64,000 bases of DNA from Casuarius casuarius (lineage: Eukaryota; Chordata; Aves; Casuariiformes; Casuariidae). Below the pieces are notes generated by a model. That model saw only the letters and a program-made list of their open reading frames with translations. It was not told where the DNA came from and searched no databases. Numbering within the stretch: the first letter of the stretch is position 1; each line of letters opens with the position of its first letter. Of the stretch, positions 43,131 to 53,839 are shown piece after piece. The stretch is from positions 1,872,959 through 1,936,958 of the forward strand of contig PTFA01000194.1 of the NCBI GenBank assembly GCA_003342895.1, written 5' to 3'. The position numbers and the translations under genes are program-made.

Positions 43131-46100
43131 AGGGAGGTGCACGGCCGAGTTTTACCGTTCCAGCTGCATTTCTGCCCGGAAAAGCTGTGTCTCTCGATAA
43201 GCATTTCAGTTTTTTATTAGGAGTTGCGCCCGGGAGAACAAGGCAAATCTTAAAGTACCAGATACTGAATTTGGACTGTTTATAGCCTGTTCCTGGTCTT
43301 AATGTTTCATTTTAGAAGGATGGTTATTATGCCTGTTTGCCAACTCTTAAAACAGGAGGAGGGAGGTGCCCAGCCCCAGCTGTCCGAGACCATCAGCCAT
43401 GAGATGAAAAGGTCAGGGAGGAAGAGGAGGCAGCTGAGCACCCCGGCGGCCAGGTGGTGCAGGGGCCCTGGAACAGAAGGTAGCTGGAAAGGAAAGTAAA
43501 CAGATGTAAAGAGTGTCTGGAAAGTGGGAGTACAATCGGCCTTTGGACACTAAAATGTTTGCTTTTATATGCGGAACCCTAGAGACAAATTAAGTGAACA
43601 ATGTTGATCCAGGGAGTATTTGAGAATAGACTGTGCAAAGTCCTCAAGTACTTTGCGATCAGCTTTTGTTGATCAGAACAAATACATTTTCAGTCTTTCC
43701 CCAGACTCCCAGCCTACCCCTGGTTGGAAGAAGGCCTCATTTAATGACTTAATCAGTTAAAATACACATAGAATAAGAGAAAACCAAGCTGGCTCATCTG
43801 TTGTTTGGGAGAAGTAGGAGGACTAATGAAGTCATAAAAATGCTGTCCTCTGAAGAGGCAAAGCCAGTTTCTCTTGCAGATGAGCCCAAGTGGGAAAGCG
43901 GGAGAGAGCAGACCAGGCAGGCAGCGAGGAGCTCATCCCTCCCCAGGGACTCACTGGTTACCCACGAAGACCCAAACGCATTAGTGGGTCACGTACCTGG
44001 GTCTTGCTTTGTGCATGCCAGTAAACACAAGTTTGGGGTTCCTGCTGTGCCCTTTTGGCTCTTTCATTTATTGCCAGTTAGAGGTAGAAAAGACAGTGCT
44101 GGGGTGGGAATAAGATGCTCCCAGCACAGCAGTCTCTCTTGCAGAGATCTGAGCGGGGCAGGTGCAGCAGTTCAGAGTTTTGTGCATGCAGACCAAGCTC
44201 GCTGCACGAAGCATTGCTGGCTCAGGTGCCCAAGCAGCTGCCCCATGCCACCACATCACAACAGTCACATTCCCCACCTGGGATTTCTAATCAGCAATTT
44301 TGGGAGAGCAAGCACAGAAGAGAAGAGCTCCATCCTCAGCAATTCTTACCCTATAGAGGATTGTTTTCCTGGAACAAAGCAGACACCAGTAGCCAGTTAT
44401 AATACCACCACCCCTTTGCACCAGTACCAAACATAGCCAGGGGTGTCTCTACGTTCTTGCTTATCTAATTAAATCAAAGCTTGACACGCCGGGCTGCAGA
44501 GATCACAGTCCCTCCTGCAGTGACCCATTCTACTCCCTATGCACTGAAAATGCTCTTCTAGGTTGTATCTAGGAAACAATCTTTGCCTCCATGACATGTC
44601 CTTGACAAGCACTGTAAAGTCTCCTTGGAGCATTTAAAACCTGCTGTATAGGGGATAAACCCCAAGAAAGGGACAGTCCTCTGGGAAGCTGCAGGCTGCT
44701 TCTTGGGCTTGTGAGGACCAGAAACATCCCAGGCAAGTCCAAGCTTTGCCATGCTACACATCTTGGGGAAACTCTCTTTTTTGGTAGCTCTCCAGCTCTT
44801 CCAGGTCACTAAGAAGAGATCTTAGCTCTCAGTCCTCCACTTACAACAGCAGCATGTGTTTATATTGGCTTGGGCACTTTTCCCACTAGAACAGAGTTAC
44901 AGCAAGTGGTGCCACAGTTGGCATCAGCCTTCTCCCTCCTCATGGGGGGGATACGGCCAAGGGGAAAGGCAAAGCAGCATCTTAAATCAACTAGAAACAG
45001 GATTTAGCTCAGCAGGAGCGTGGATCTAATGCAGGCTAGGGACCAAGCCCTGACACGGGAGGTTTTTAAACTGGAAGGGGTGGTGTATGAAGTGGGGGGG
45101 GGGAGGGAGAAACCACAGCACGGGCCAGCACTGACAGCCCACAAGGGCTGTCATTCCTCCCAGTCGTAAGCAGACAGCGAGCAACAGCAGTTAATGCACT
45201 GCCAGGCATCACTGGGCTGCAGCACCCTTAGAAAGCCTTGGAGGAGTTTGAAGACCTCTGCTTCCTGGCTTCAGTGTCTGGGCCCTAAAGCAAGTGCACA
45301 GAAACACCTCCAAGCGTCTCACACACACACACAAGTGTGTGTTACAGGCAGCACACCCTCACAACAGCACTGCGGGAGACAAGCTGCATGCAGATGGAGA
45401 GTTTTTTCCCTTTTGCTTTGCACATGCCATCACAGCCAACAAGCCCAAAGTCCCCTCTCCCCACTTAGGCGGTGGTCCGCAAAAGCCTGCTGGGGAGCAA
45501 TTTTCCTCCCTAGCATGCCAGCACCAGCCACAGCTCCCAACTGGGCCCCCACCCCTTACAGGAGGGCAGCACCTCCCACCCCAAGAAAGTGCTTGCTGGG
45601 GTAGAGTGAGTCCCCAGTGCTGCCGAGCAGCACCCTGCCCCAATCCCACCAGCCTCAGGAAGGCTCCAGGAGCAGCCACCACATCTGCCCAGGGCAAGTT
45701 GCCTGCTGGAGGCCACCAGACAGGGAGGTTTGAGCAGCCCGGTGAGGCAGAGCCCACCAAAACCAGCCCCAAGGTCACCATGCAGCCCCACTGCCTCCCT
45801 GCCCCAGCCTCAGCCAGGACCCCAAGCCTCACCATCCGCTGCAGGGACAACATCCTCAGCAAGAAGCTTAACCCCTCTGCCCAGAGGGAGCAGGAGGGCT
45901 GGAGCACCAGGCAGGCTCTGCTCTGCAAGAGAATAACCCACTGGAGTTATTTTACAAGTTGCACCTGTGCACCATAGAGCAGAACTGGCACCAGAGCATG
46001 TTTGCTGGAGCAACATCAAAGACAGCACAGAAATAAAGGCCACAGCAGAGCAGCAACTTTGGCAGCTGGCCAATTTTTATCTGCTCTGATCTCCTATATA

Positions 46101-47312
46101 CTCCTGAACTGCAGCTCCTCTGTGCTGTAACTCACCCTTTTTAATGGCAGCTGGGCTCCTTCCCCAGCTGAAACCACTCAGCTGCTGCTAGGTTGCAGGT
46201 GCCCATGTGGGGAGGCCACTCCACAACCACAGATCTGAGGGTTAAAGTGTTGAAGCAAGCAGTAAATTCCTGAGATAAACAAGGTTTATTTGAAGATCAC
46301 AGAAGTCACAGAGGAAAACCAGATGAAACAAGCTGAATGTTTTCCTGGCTCAGTCTGTCACAGGACACAGAAAAAAACCTAAAAACAGTAGAATCCCTGG
46401 AACAGACAGAGCCAAAGTCCCGTGTCGGGGAGGTTTGCAGTGGGAAGAGTTGGAGGCAACAGGAAAACTACTGGTTTTTGAAAGCCAGCCAGGGAATCTG
46501 TGGCACAGCCATGAAGTGAACCTGGCTGAGGAGCCCGACTACGCAGTGCCCTGGCCTGTGAGTCCAGAGAAACCAGCAGTCGCCCATCGGTGGAAGGAAG
46601 AGCCCAGGACATCGCTGAGGCTTGGACGTGGTGTGCCTGTATCTGAGTCATTTTTTCCCTTTGCACCATTATTTAATGTAAAGGCCTTTTCTTTAAAGGA
46701 CCAAAGTTTTGGAATAAACCCTAGAGCATGCCTGGTGGCTACCAAGTAAATCCCTTTTTATTTTAGCAGTTGGTCAAAACAGTGCAAGTGCGAAAGGCAT
46801 CGGCCACCCCGAGAAGGAAGGAGGAGTGACTTTGGTGGCAGAGCTCCTCTAGCTTCCCAACCACGGCACTCGCGTCTGACAACACGTCTCCCCACCCGCA
46901 TCATCATTCACATTACGAGGGCTGATATTGTGGTTCACAAGGGCATCGTCACAGTGCGATGGGATGTGAGGAGCAGAGGAAGCGTGACTCGTGGTGTCGC
47001 AGGCGTGCTGTAAAGCCAGTGGTACCAAGTGAGGGGAATCCAGGCTTGAGTGTGGTCAAAGAAAAGAAACAGAAGAGTTTGGTGTCTCCTGCTTGTTATG
47101 TTGGTTGCCATGGCCTGCTCACACACCACCTCTGAAGGGATAGAGAAGCCTTAGCACAGCTGCCTTTACATCAAGAGACACTGCAGATGTTTCTTTGCCT
47201 CATAGAAAGCCCCCCACCCCCCTTGCTGTGGCCTTGGGGAAGTCTCAGATGGTGGAAGGGATACGTCGCCTCTCTCTTGATGTAAAACAGCAAACAGAAC
47301 ATCTTTGTTAGC
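43131..47312. other. Intergenic between FBXW10 and CYP2, no gene seen
   Basis: Frames near 45.3-46.0 kb (227 codons plus, 189 minus) overlap each other in GC-rich, proline-rich DNA and match no family. Confidence 0.5.
45319..45342. repeat. CA/TG inverted dinucleotide repeat
   Basis: A CA run followed immediately by a TG run, able to fold into a small hairpin. Confidence 0.7.
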
Positions 47313-47332
47313 ATCGAGTAGTGATGGTTATT

Positions 47333-47338
47333 TTTATT
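47333..47338 (-). terminator. Poly(A) signal of the CYP2 gene
   Basis: AATAAA on the minus strand, about 375 nt after the stop codon, is the first canonical hexamer I see downstream. It implies a 3' UTR of about 390-400 nt. Confidence 0.55.
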
Positions 47339-47712
47339 ACAGAAGCACTCACAATCTCTGAAACGAGGTACCACCACGCTCAGGGAGTCACAGCTGGAGA
47401 CAGCCCTGCCGCGAGGAGCTTAAGGTTTAACCAGAGCCAGTAGCTACAGGAGAGGAAAACCAGTGCCGTCTTCCCCGTGTTACTGGGATATGGGAGGATT
47501 AAAACTAGGAGCAAGGACACCCATGGACTTGGTGGCAGAGCTGAATATCTATTCTCCGAGTGGAAGTCTGGCGCCCTGAGCCCCAAACAACCCTCCTTTT
47601 TTTGTGTCTCGGCTTCTGTACAGCTCCTATTTACACTGCTCTCTGGTTTCTGAACAACTGAATGCACGTGGAGGCATGGGGACACCACTTCCTTCTGCCG
47701 TTTGCTTGCTGC

Positions 47713-47906
47713 TCAAGAACATGCCCGGCGTCGTATGGCAAGGAATTTGCCCGGTATCGCCCGTCTCTCTATCTCCAGCCATAGGGTGAATATATCCGTC
47801 TCCTCATACTCGATGGCGAGCTCGAAGGTGAAGTTTTGCAGCAGTGTAGTGAGGAAGAGGAAGAGCTCAATCCGGGCCAGCGCCTCTCCTGGGCACATCC
47901 GCTTTC
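47713..47906 (-). CDS. CYP2 exon 9 (heme Cys, stop)
   Basis: 194 bp including TGA at 47715-47713. It opens [15 protein letters not shown], where Cys438 is the heme thiolate. The C-terminus RRRACS differs from the common PR-rich CYP2 ending. Confidence 0.93.
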
Positions 47907-50900
47907 CTGGGAAGCACAGTGAGAAAAAGAGATGGCTTAATACAGTCCTTGAAGGAATCACTACATTTTGGGGGGAAAGTGCAGGCATATAGAGAGATAG
48001 AGGTGAGTGAAGAGCCCAAACTGAAGGAATAACTTTGCTGCCAACCGGCTTTCCCTCAGACGGATTCGGACCCACCAGTGCAGTCACTGCGCAGTAGCGG
48101 GCAGGCAGGATCCCAGGAAAGTCCGTGTGCAGGGCTAAGCAGTTACCTGCAGAGAAAGCCATGAAGGCTTCCCGCTTCCTGAATTCGCCTTTCTCATCCA
48201 AGAAGTGGCCTGGGTCAAATTTTTGGGGGTTCTCCCACTGGACTGGATCCGTATGCACCGAAGAAAATATTGGAATAACAGCTGTGTCCTGCAGTAGAGG
48301 GACAAGACAGGGAAAACAAGAAGGAACCTGAGTATCACAGCACATGGCTTTGCTAAGCAGAATTACCCGCTGAGGAACAGCCCGTGGGGCAGGGGAGAGC
48401 CGGTGCCCTTCGGGAGGCAGCTCCTGGTGACGGCTCTGTGCCTCGAACCTTCCAGGCACTGAAGACTAATGTTGGGGCTCAGCTCTTGCCCACAGTCCTG
48501 GCCATCTCTCTGTGCAGCCAGGGTTTCATTCCGAAACTGAGAAACCATCCCTTGAGTTACTCCCACTGGTTTATTTTTAAAACCCTCTCCTTGCACAAAG
48601 TCCAAAGGAAGGAAGTGGTCCTTCGGGGTGGGTGTAGCAAAAAATGCCTGCAATCAAAACCCAGACCAGGGGTGCTGCCCAAATCTGCGATGGGGGTGAG
48701 GGCTGGGCTTGGCCGTGCACCCAAGGGGAGCTCGCACAGCGCGGCTCTGCAGCAGCTCCAGCACAGGCAATGCTGGTTATCTCGGTGCCGGTGGTGCGCA
48801 CTGAAGGGAGGAAAGAGGTGGTGTGCCGGGACAGACAAGCAGCAGGGATGTGCGGGTAGGATTAGCTGTGGCATTCATTGCCCTCTTCTCCTCCGCAAAA
48901 AGGTTACCACCACCTCGCCTCACCGAGGGCTGGGGAAGACTGGTGCTCTTAACAAGTGAGCAAACAGTCCAGGGGTCAATGCAAATCTCTTTCAAGGTTT
49001 TTCTGCCACTTCTCCCCCCAGAAGTGCCAGAGCCCAGCGCCAGCAGGCCACCTTGGGGATGGTGTGGCCCCTGAACCTGACGTCCTGCGTCGTCATCCGA
49101 GGGAAGTTCTCAATGCGGGACTTCTGGAAGCGCTGCAGCTCATGGATCACGGCGTTGGTGTATGGCATCTTCAGCTTGTCCTCTGTGCTGGGAGCACGGT
49201 CTGCGCCCACCACTGCGTCGATCTCCTCCTGGACCTTGACTGGGAAAAACTCAGATTCAGGGCTGCAGTGCTTTCTATGCAAGGGCCTCCAGTGATTTCT
49301 CACTGGCCTCTACATACACCTATTCTAGAGTCAAAGGATGACCTAGCAGAGAGTGAGAAACCTAGTGTAACCCCTTATAGAGACCAAAAATAGGGTGTCT
49401 TCTCGCATAGCTCCCCAGATCATGCAGGTGTTCAAGGCTTTGCCAAGAGCATCTATCACGTGCCCATCCGGGACCACCCGCATAGGCAGGGTAAGGGGGA
49501 GAGGAGGGGGAATGCCTAGTGGGCAGTGGGAGATGTGTGGAGTGCCCTGGCCCATCTGTATTTTTGTTTAATGGATCTCACTCTTGAGCAATCCACACAG
49601 GCTGATTTTGATCTCACAGCAAAACCTCCCCAAATAGGAGCCTCCGGGACTCTCAAGTCTGCTCCATTGCTGCATCATGATTTACTGAGGCAAAGGAAAC
49701 AGTTGCATTTTGGTGCCCTTACCTTGAATATGGGGGAATTTAGTCAGCACCAAGAGGAAGAAGACCAGGGCATTGCCAGTGGTTATTGTCCCAGCACCAA
49801 AGAGATTGAATACTGACATGACCAGATCTTCGTTGCTGTACATGTTCTCCAGGCTGCTCTTCTCCTGTAGGTGATAGGGAGGCAATTCAATACAAGCTGT
49901 GTGATTATCCTTAGGCTGCAGCCGGTTCTCGAGGGCAGCCCTTGCCCCCAGGGCAAATTTCAAGGCAGCCGAGGGAGTGCTGCCTTTTCTCGGTTTGCAC
50001 TGCAGTCCCTCGGCACATTCCTTGTGAGGCTCACCCCGGCGTTGTGGCTAGAGGTTAAGCCTTACTAAACACCTCTGGGAATTGAGACTGATTTCAGAGC
50101 AGAAGAGAAAACCCTTTGCACCACCTCTACCTTCTCCGCTTTTATAAGGAAACAGTCGATGTAGTCCCGGGGAGAGCTGGGGTCCAGGGTCTGCTTATGA
50201 AGTTCGACTCTTTCTTGGATGTAGTCCTTCAGCTTCTCACATTCGGCCAAGGCTTTATGGTGTGGCCCAGGGAAGTGGTGCATGATGTTGGGAAAGGTGT
50301 TGTACACCTGTGGGCAGGAGAGGTACAGGAGGGCTCAGGTGCCTGGACAGAGCTTCCCTCAAAGACAGGGGCTGTTCTTTACGCTCTTCTCTTATGTCTG
50401 GTTTCAAGCACTGGCACCCAGTGCGACAGCCCCTAGGAATATACAGTGTGGTGCATCGAGACATATTTCCAAGGACAACTTTAAAAATGTACATCGTGCA
50501 CGTTTTTGGGACACTGCCCGAGGGCTGCCTGGAAGAAGCCGTCCAGCTGTTGGATCAGGGCCACAAAAAACATTTTCATCCATCTGATCTGGGACAGAAT
50601 TGAAGCATATACCTAATGTAGCCATATGCTTAATTCCCATCAATGTCACTGGCAAAGAAATGCTGTCATAGGCAAAGCCAAACAGCTAGTCCAAAGCCAA
50701 GGAGTGTCTCTAGACCGCCTGAGTGTGTCAGAAACAAGGGCACTGAGCACAGCAAGGGCACGTACCATGGCAATGGGAGAGAGGAAAAAGCTGACGTAAT
50801 TCCCGATCATCTCCAATAGCTCCAGAAAGGCTGTATCGCTGTAGCTGTAGCTGCTCCCGAAGACAACGGAGCAAATCACATTAGCAACTGCATGTCTGAA

Positions 50901-53709
50901 ACTTATCATTGGCTCAAAGGCCTCACCTGCAGTGACAAAAGAAGCAAAAAAGGCATTGAAAAGTCAGAAGTTATTTATTTGCATCACACTCAGAAAATGT
51001 CCTTCCTTCCCCTTCAAGCAACTGTCCTTTCTCTTAGCTCTGAGCCCCATCTGAACCCATCAGATCTAACAGATGAAGCAAAGAGCCCACCTGGGCTATA
51101 GACACCTGCTCCTCCTCCCTGCTCCTAAATCCCTCCTCAGTATTTGGGACTGAGGAAAGCAGAGGGATCTCCTGGTGCTTTGGGCACATCGCTGGCGTCC
51201 TGCTGGGATCCGGAGGGCCTCTGTGCAGCAACCTGACCCCTCATTTGCGCAGCCCGCTGACGTTTCATGGTGCTCTTTGGAGACAGCAGAGTCACGACTG
51301 TGCCAAGTCCTCTGTCTGTTCTGCCTCTGCCCTAAGCAATGTCTCCTTAAGGAGGCCTTGGGGGCATCACTGCTGTCTTATTTTAAAATAAGGAAGCAAC
51401 AGAAGGGGTGGCTGCCCTGGCAGAAGCTCATTTTTGTCCAAGAGAAGCACACTACTCTGGAAACCCTCTGCATATCCTGCGCAGTGTGTTGTTCTTGCAT
51501 CCTCAATGCTAGGAAGTTTAGTTTCCTATTTCTGTTCTTTGGGCATGAAATATTCCTTGGTGGCCACCCACCATGTGCAGTGGTTCATGGAGGAAAGTTC
51601 CCACCCCGGCTTTCACAACCGTGACTGTGCTGACATCCTCCCTGCCCTCTCTGGGGAGGGTGGGACAGTCTAAGTCCTCTCTCAACAAGGATCATTCACA
51701 TCAGCAGTTGCAAATAGCTCTGGCGACCAGACTTGTCCCACGAGGCTGTCACGCGTTCTCCGTCTGCCCCAACGGCCAGGGACGGCAGGACCCACGTCAC
51801 CTTTGAAGTTTGCCAGCAGCTCCACAAGGTGCTGGGCCTCCTGCTGCACACGCTGCGACATGCTGTTCTTCCCCATCCCGAAGTCCCGCAGGGTGCTGAG
51901 CGTGAACCTCCGCAGCTCCCGCCATTTCTTCTCGTTGGTGGAGACAAAACCTGAGGGGAAGCAATGGAAACCACTCGTCTGCCAACACACGCAGCTCCTC
52001 CATGAGGACAGAGGACTCCTGCGCTAAAACCAACGGAGGAGCAATAGGGCACTAGGCCAGGGGATGACCCTGGTGTGTGCACAGCATCCTTGAAAGGATG
52101 AGAATCCCAGAAGAAACTAAGAACAAAGCTGGAAGTCTGCATTCATAGGAGTTATCTAGTAGAAATTAATATTGTCCTCAGATAAGAGATGTAATAGATC
52201 GAGGGACTTGCAGAATAGGAAATGTGTGTTGGAAATCTTGGGCACTGAGTCCCTCACTATACATGCAATCATTCACTGGCCAGCTGCAGTCAGGTACTTT
52301 GTGCTCATCCAAAGAATAATAAAGAAGAAACCCAAGCACCTACCGTAATCTTTTGATACCCGGACCTGAAGGGGTATTTCAGGTCTCCCTCCAAACTGCT
52401 CAGAATGACCGAGCAGAGCATCTTTCACCACCTCGTATCCACAGAGCACCACAGCTGGCTTCAGTCCCAGCCAGACGGTGAACACGGGGCCGTACTTCTC
52501 CCTGAGCTGGAGGAAGAATGATGGGAAAAGTGCAGTGAATTAGGTGCTGAGATGTTACCCTATGCTCCTTGAATGCCTCCAGGCCACAAAGCTGAGAAGA
52601 AAGGTTGGGAGTTTGGCTTCCGAGAGCAGAGCAGAATTTGACCACTAGGAGAAACAGAGAGTTAAGAGAGACAGGCTCTCGGTGCTCAGCTGCAATGCGT
52701 CCTCATGTCCTCATGTAGAGCTGATTTCACTGCAAAGAGCCCCATGCTCTAGGCTTGGTTGGTGCATGGAGATCCGATCACACCCCGCATCAGGACGGCA
52801 GCTGTCGGTTTTCTTTGCAGCAATTCGGAGCGGGAAGGGTATCCCGGAGCACTGCGCCTGGGAACCCTCCTCCCAAAGCCACCTCCAGCCAGCGTGAGCT
52901 ACGATGCCTGGGGAGACACAGCCTCTAGCAGGGCTCTTCTGAAACTCTCAGAAAACCCCTGTGTCAGAACAGCCGAGACCCGACGCTTTTACAGCATCAC
53001 CTCAATGATTAATTTAATTTTCAATTTTGTCTAGAGGTCGCAATGCTGGCGCAATGCTCCACATGCGGGCAGAGTGGCGATGTGCCAGCTGTGGGCAGCG
53101 CATCTCTTGAGGCTGCCGGCAGGTCCTCTCCTCGCTCCCACCACCCCTAGCTGTGCCCCGGGGGAGGTTATGTTCTCGCTGATACTTTATGGATTTTAGA
53201 GCTCATCTGATCTTACTGGGAAGTGACTCTGGAAGGCTGCAGATGGTTAAACACTCTGCTCAACTAGAAGGGGATTAGTATCACTTCCATGGGTCCTATT
53301 AAAGCACGAGAAAGACTTAAATGACAATATTGATTATGCACCAAGTAGCAGGGGTTTAGGATTTTTTGATAGAGCAAGAAAGGAGGGAGGGAAAGAGAGA
53401 GAAAAAAGAGAGAAGGGAAAAGAGTGACCCATATAATTCTCCCTTTATTTTGATGTAGGATATTACTGCTCTCTTTCCCACTGCCCTGCCAGGGGCAGGG
53501 AGTTGGTGCGATGCTGTGAGCTGATCTCTTACCTTCTCATGGGACTTGTAAAGGGGCAGGACATCTTTTTGCCATAAGTTGCCCAGGATGGGCCATGGCG
53601 TCGGTCCTGGAGGGAGCTGGCTTCTCTTCCTATCATTTTTCCAGACCAGGAAACACAAGCTGGAGAGGAAGAAAAGAGTAACGATAATCCCGGCTGTCCC
53701 AGCATCCAT
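47713..53709 (-). CDS. Cytochrome P450 family 2 (CYP2) gene, 9 exons, 497 aa
   Basis: This is a microsomal monooxygenase gene. Joined exons (minus strand): 53709-53533, 52506-52344, 51950-51801, 50926-50766, 50307-50131, 49864-49723, 49239-49052, 48288-48147, 47906-47713. All junctions are GT-AG and in frame. Exon sizes 163/150/161/177/142/188/142 match the conserved CYP2 structure. Seen in the protein: an N-terminal membrane anchor (about residues 6-22), the proline hinge [10 protein letters not shown]-helix W123xxxR127, K-helix E357xxR360, and the heme loop FSAGKRMCPG with Cys438. Unusual: the I-helix reads AGTITT (300-305), with Ile where CYP2 enzymes normally carry Glu or Asp. The loop after ExxR has P-R in place of P-H, and PKD in place of PKG. 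The segment FDPGHFLD resembles CYP2W/CYP2K proteins more than CYP2C/D, but I cannot fix the subfamily. The reading frame is intact, so I call it functional, with substrate unknown. Confidence 0.93.
48147..48288 (-). CDS. CYP2 exon 8
   Basis: 142 bp, residues 387-434. It starts [15 protein letters not shown], includes the meander FDPGHFLD (a PERF-equivalent region), and ends FSAG just before the heme loop. Confidence 0.93.
49052..49239 (-). CDS. CYP2 exon 7 (K-helix)
   Basis: 188 bp, residues 324-386. It contains the ExxR motif HELQRF (E357, R360). The following loop carries Pro370-Arg371 where CYP2 enzymes have Pro-His. It ends GHTIPK in phase 0 at AAG|GTGGCC. Confidence 0.93.
49723..49864 (-). 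CDS. CYP2 exon 6 (I-helix)
   Basis: 142 bp, residues 277-324. It encodes the oxygen-activating I-helix. The motif reads GAGTITT, so the acidic residue of the usual AGTETT is Ile303; the conserved Thr304 is kept. Phase 1 donor CAAG|GTAAGG. Confidence 0.93.
50131..50307 (-). CDS. CYP2 exon 5
   Basis: 177 bp, residues 218-276. It begins [16 protein letters not shown] and ends with DCFLIKAEK, as CYP2 exon 5 normally does. Phase 0 at both ends. Confidence 0.93.
50766..50926 (-). CDS. CYP2 exon 4
   Basis: 161 bp, residues 164-217. It contains the family-typical NVICSVVFG segment of the E-helix region and ends in phase 0 at ATG|GTACGT. Confidence 0.92.
51801..51950 (-). CDS. CYP2 exon 3
   Basis: 150 bp, residues 114-164. 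It holds the C-helix KKWRELRRF; Trp123 and Arg127 are the usual heme propionate contacts. Donor AAAG|GTGACG. Confidence 0.93.
52344..52506 (-). CDS. CYP2 exon 2
   Basis: 163 bp, residues 60-114. It begins [14 protein letters not shown] after a CTTCCTCCAG acceptor. It carries the beta-1 sheet region and ends in phase 1 at ACG|GTAGGT. Confidence 0.93.
53533..53709 (-). CDS. CYP2 exon 1 (start codon)
   Basis: Codes residues 1-59. It starts at ATG 53709, 122 bp below the nearest edge of a TATA box. It contains the hydrophobic signal anchor and the LPPGP hinge, then ends in phase 0 at AAG|GTAAGA. Confidence 0.93.
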
Positions 53710-53830
53710 CCTCGGCTGTCACCGCGGAGCAGGAGCCAGAGGGATCGCTCCTCACACCACGGAAAAAGCAGGACTGAGCAGTGAGCAGTGGGGAGGCGAG
53801 CTCTGCTCGTCTCTGCCTTTCCCGCGTGCT

Positions 53831-53838
53831 CTATATAG
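53831..53838 (-). promoter_or_regulatory. TATA box of the CYP2 gene
   Basis: CTATATAG, read on the minus strand, lies about 120 bp above the ATG. A start site near 53,805 would give a 5' UTR of roughly 95 nt. It is embedded in GC-rich promoter DNA. Confidence 0.6.
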
Positions 53839-53839
53839 C

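Noticed and set aside
45294..45977. 227-codon plus frame and 189-codon minus frame
   Set aside because: They overlap on opposite strands in GC-rich DNA, with low-complexity products and no splice or family support.
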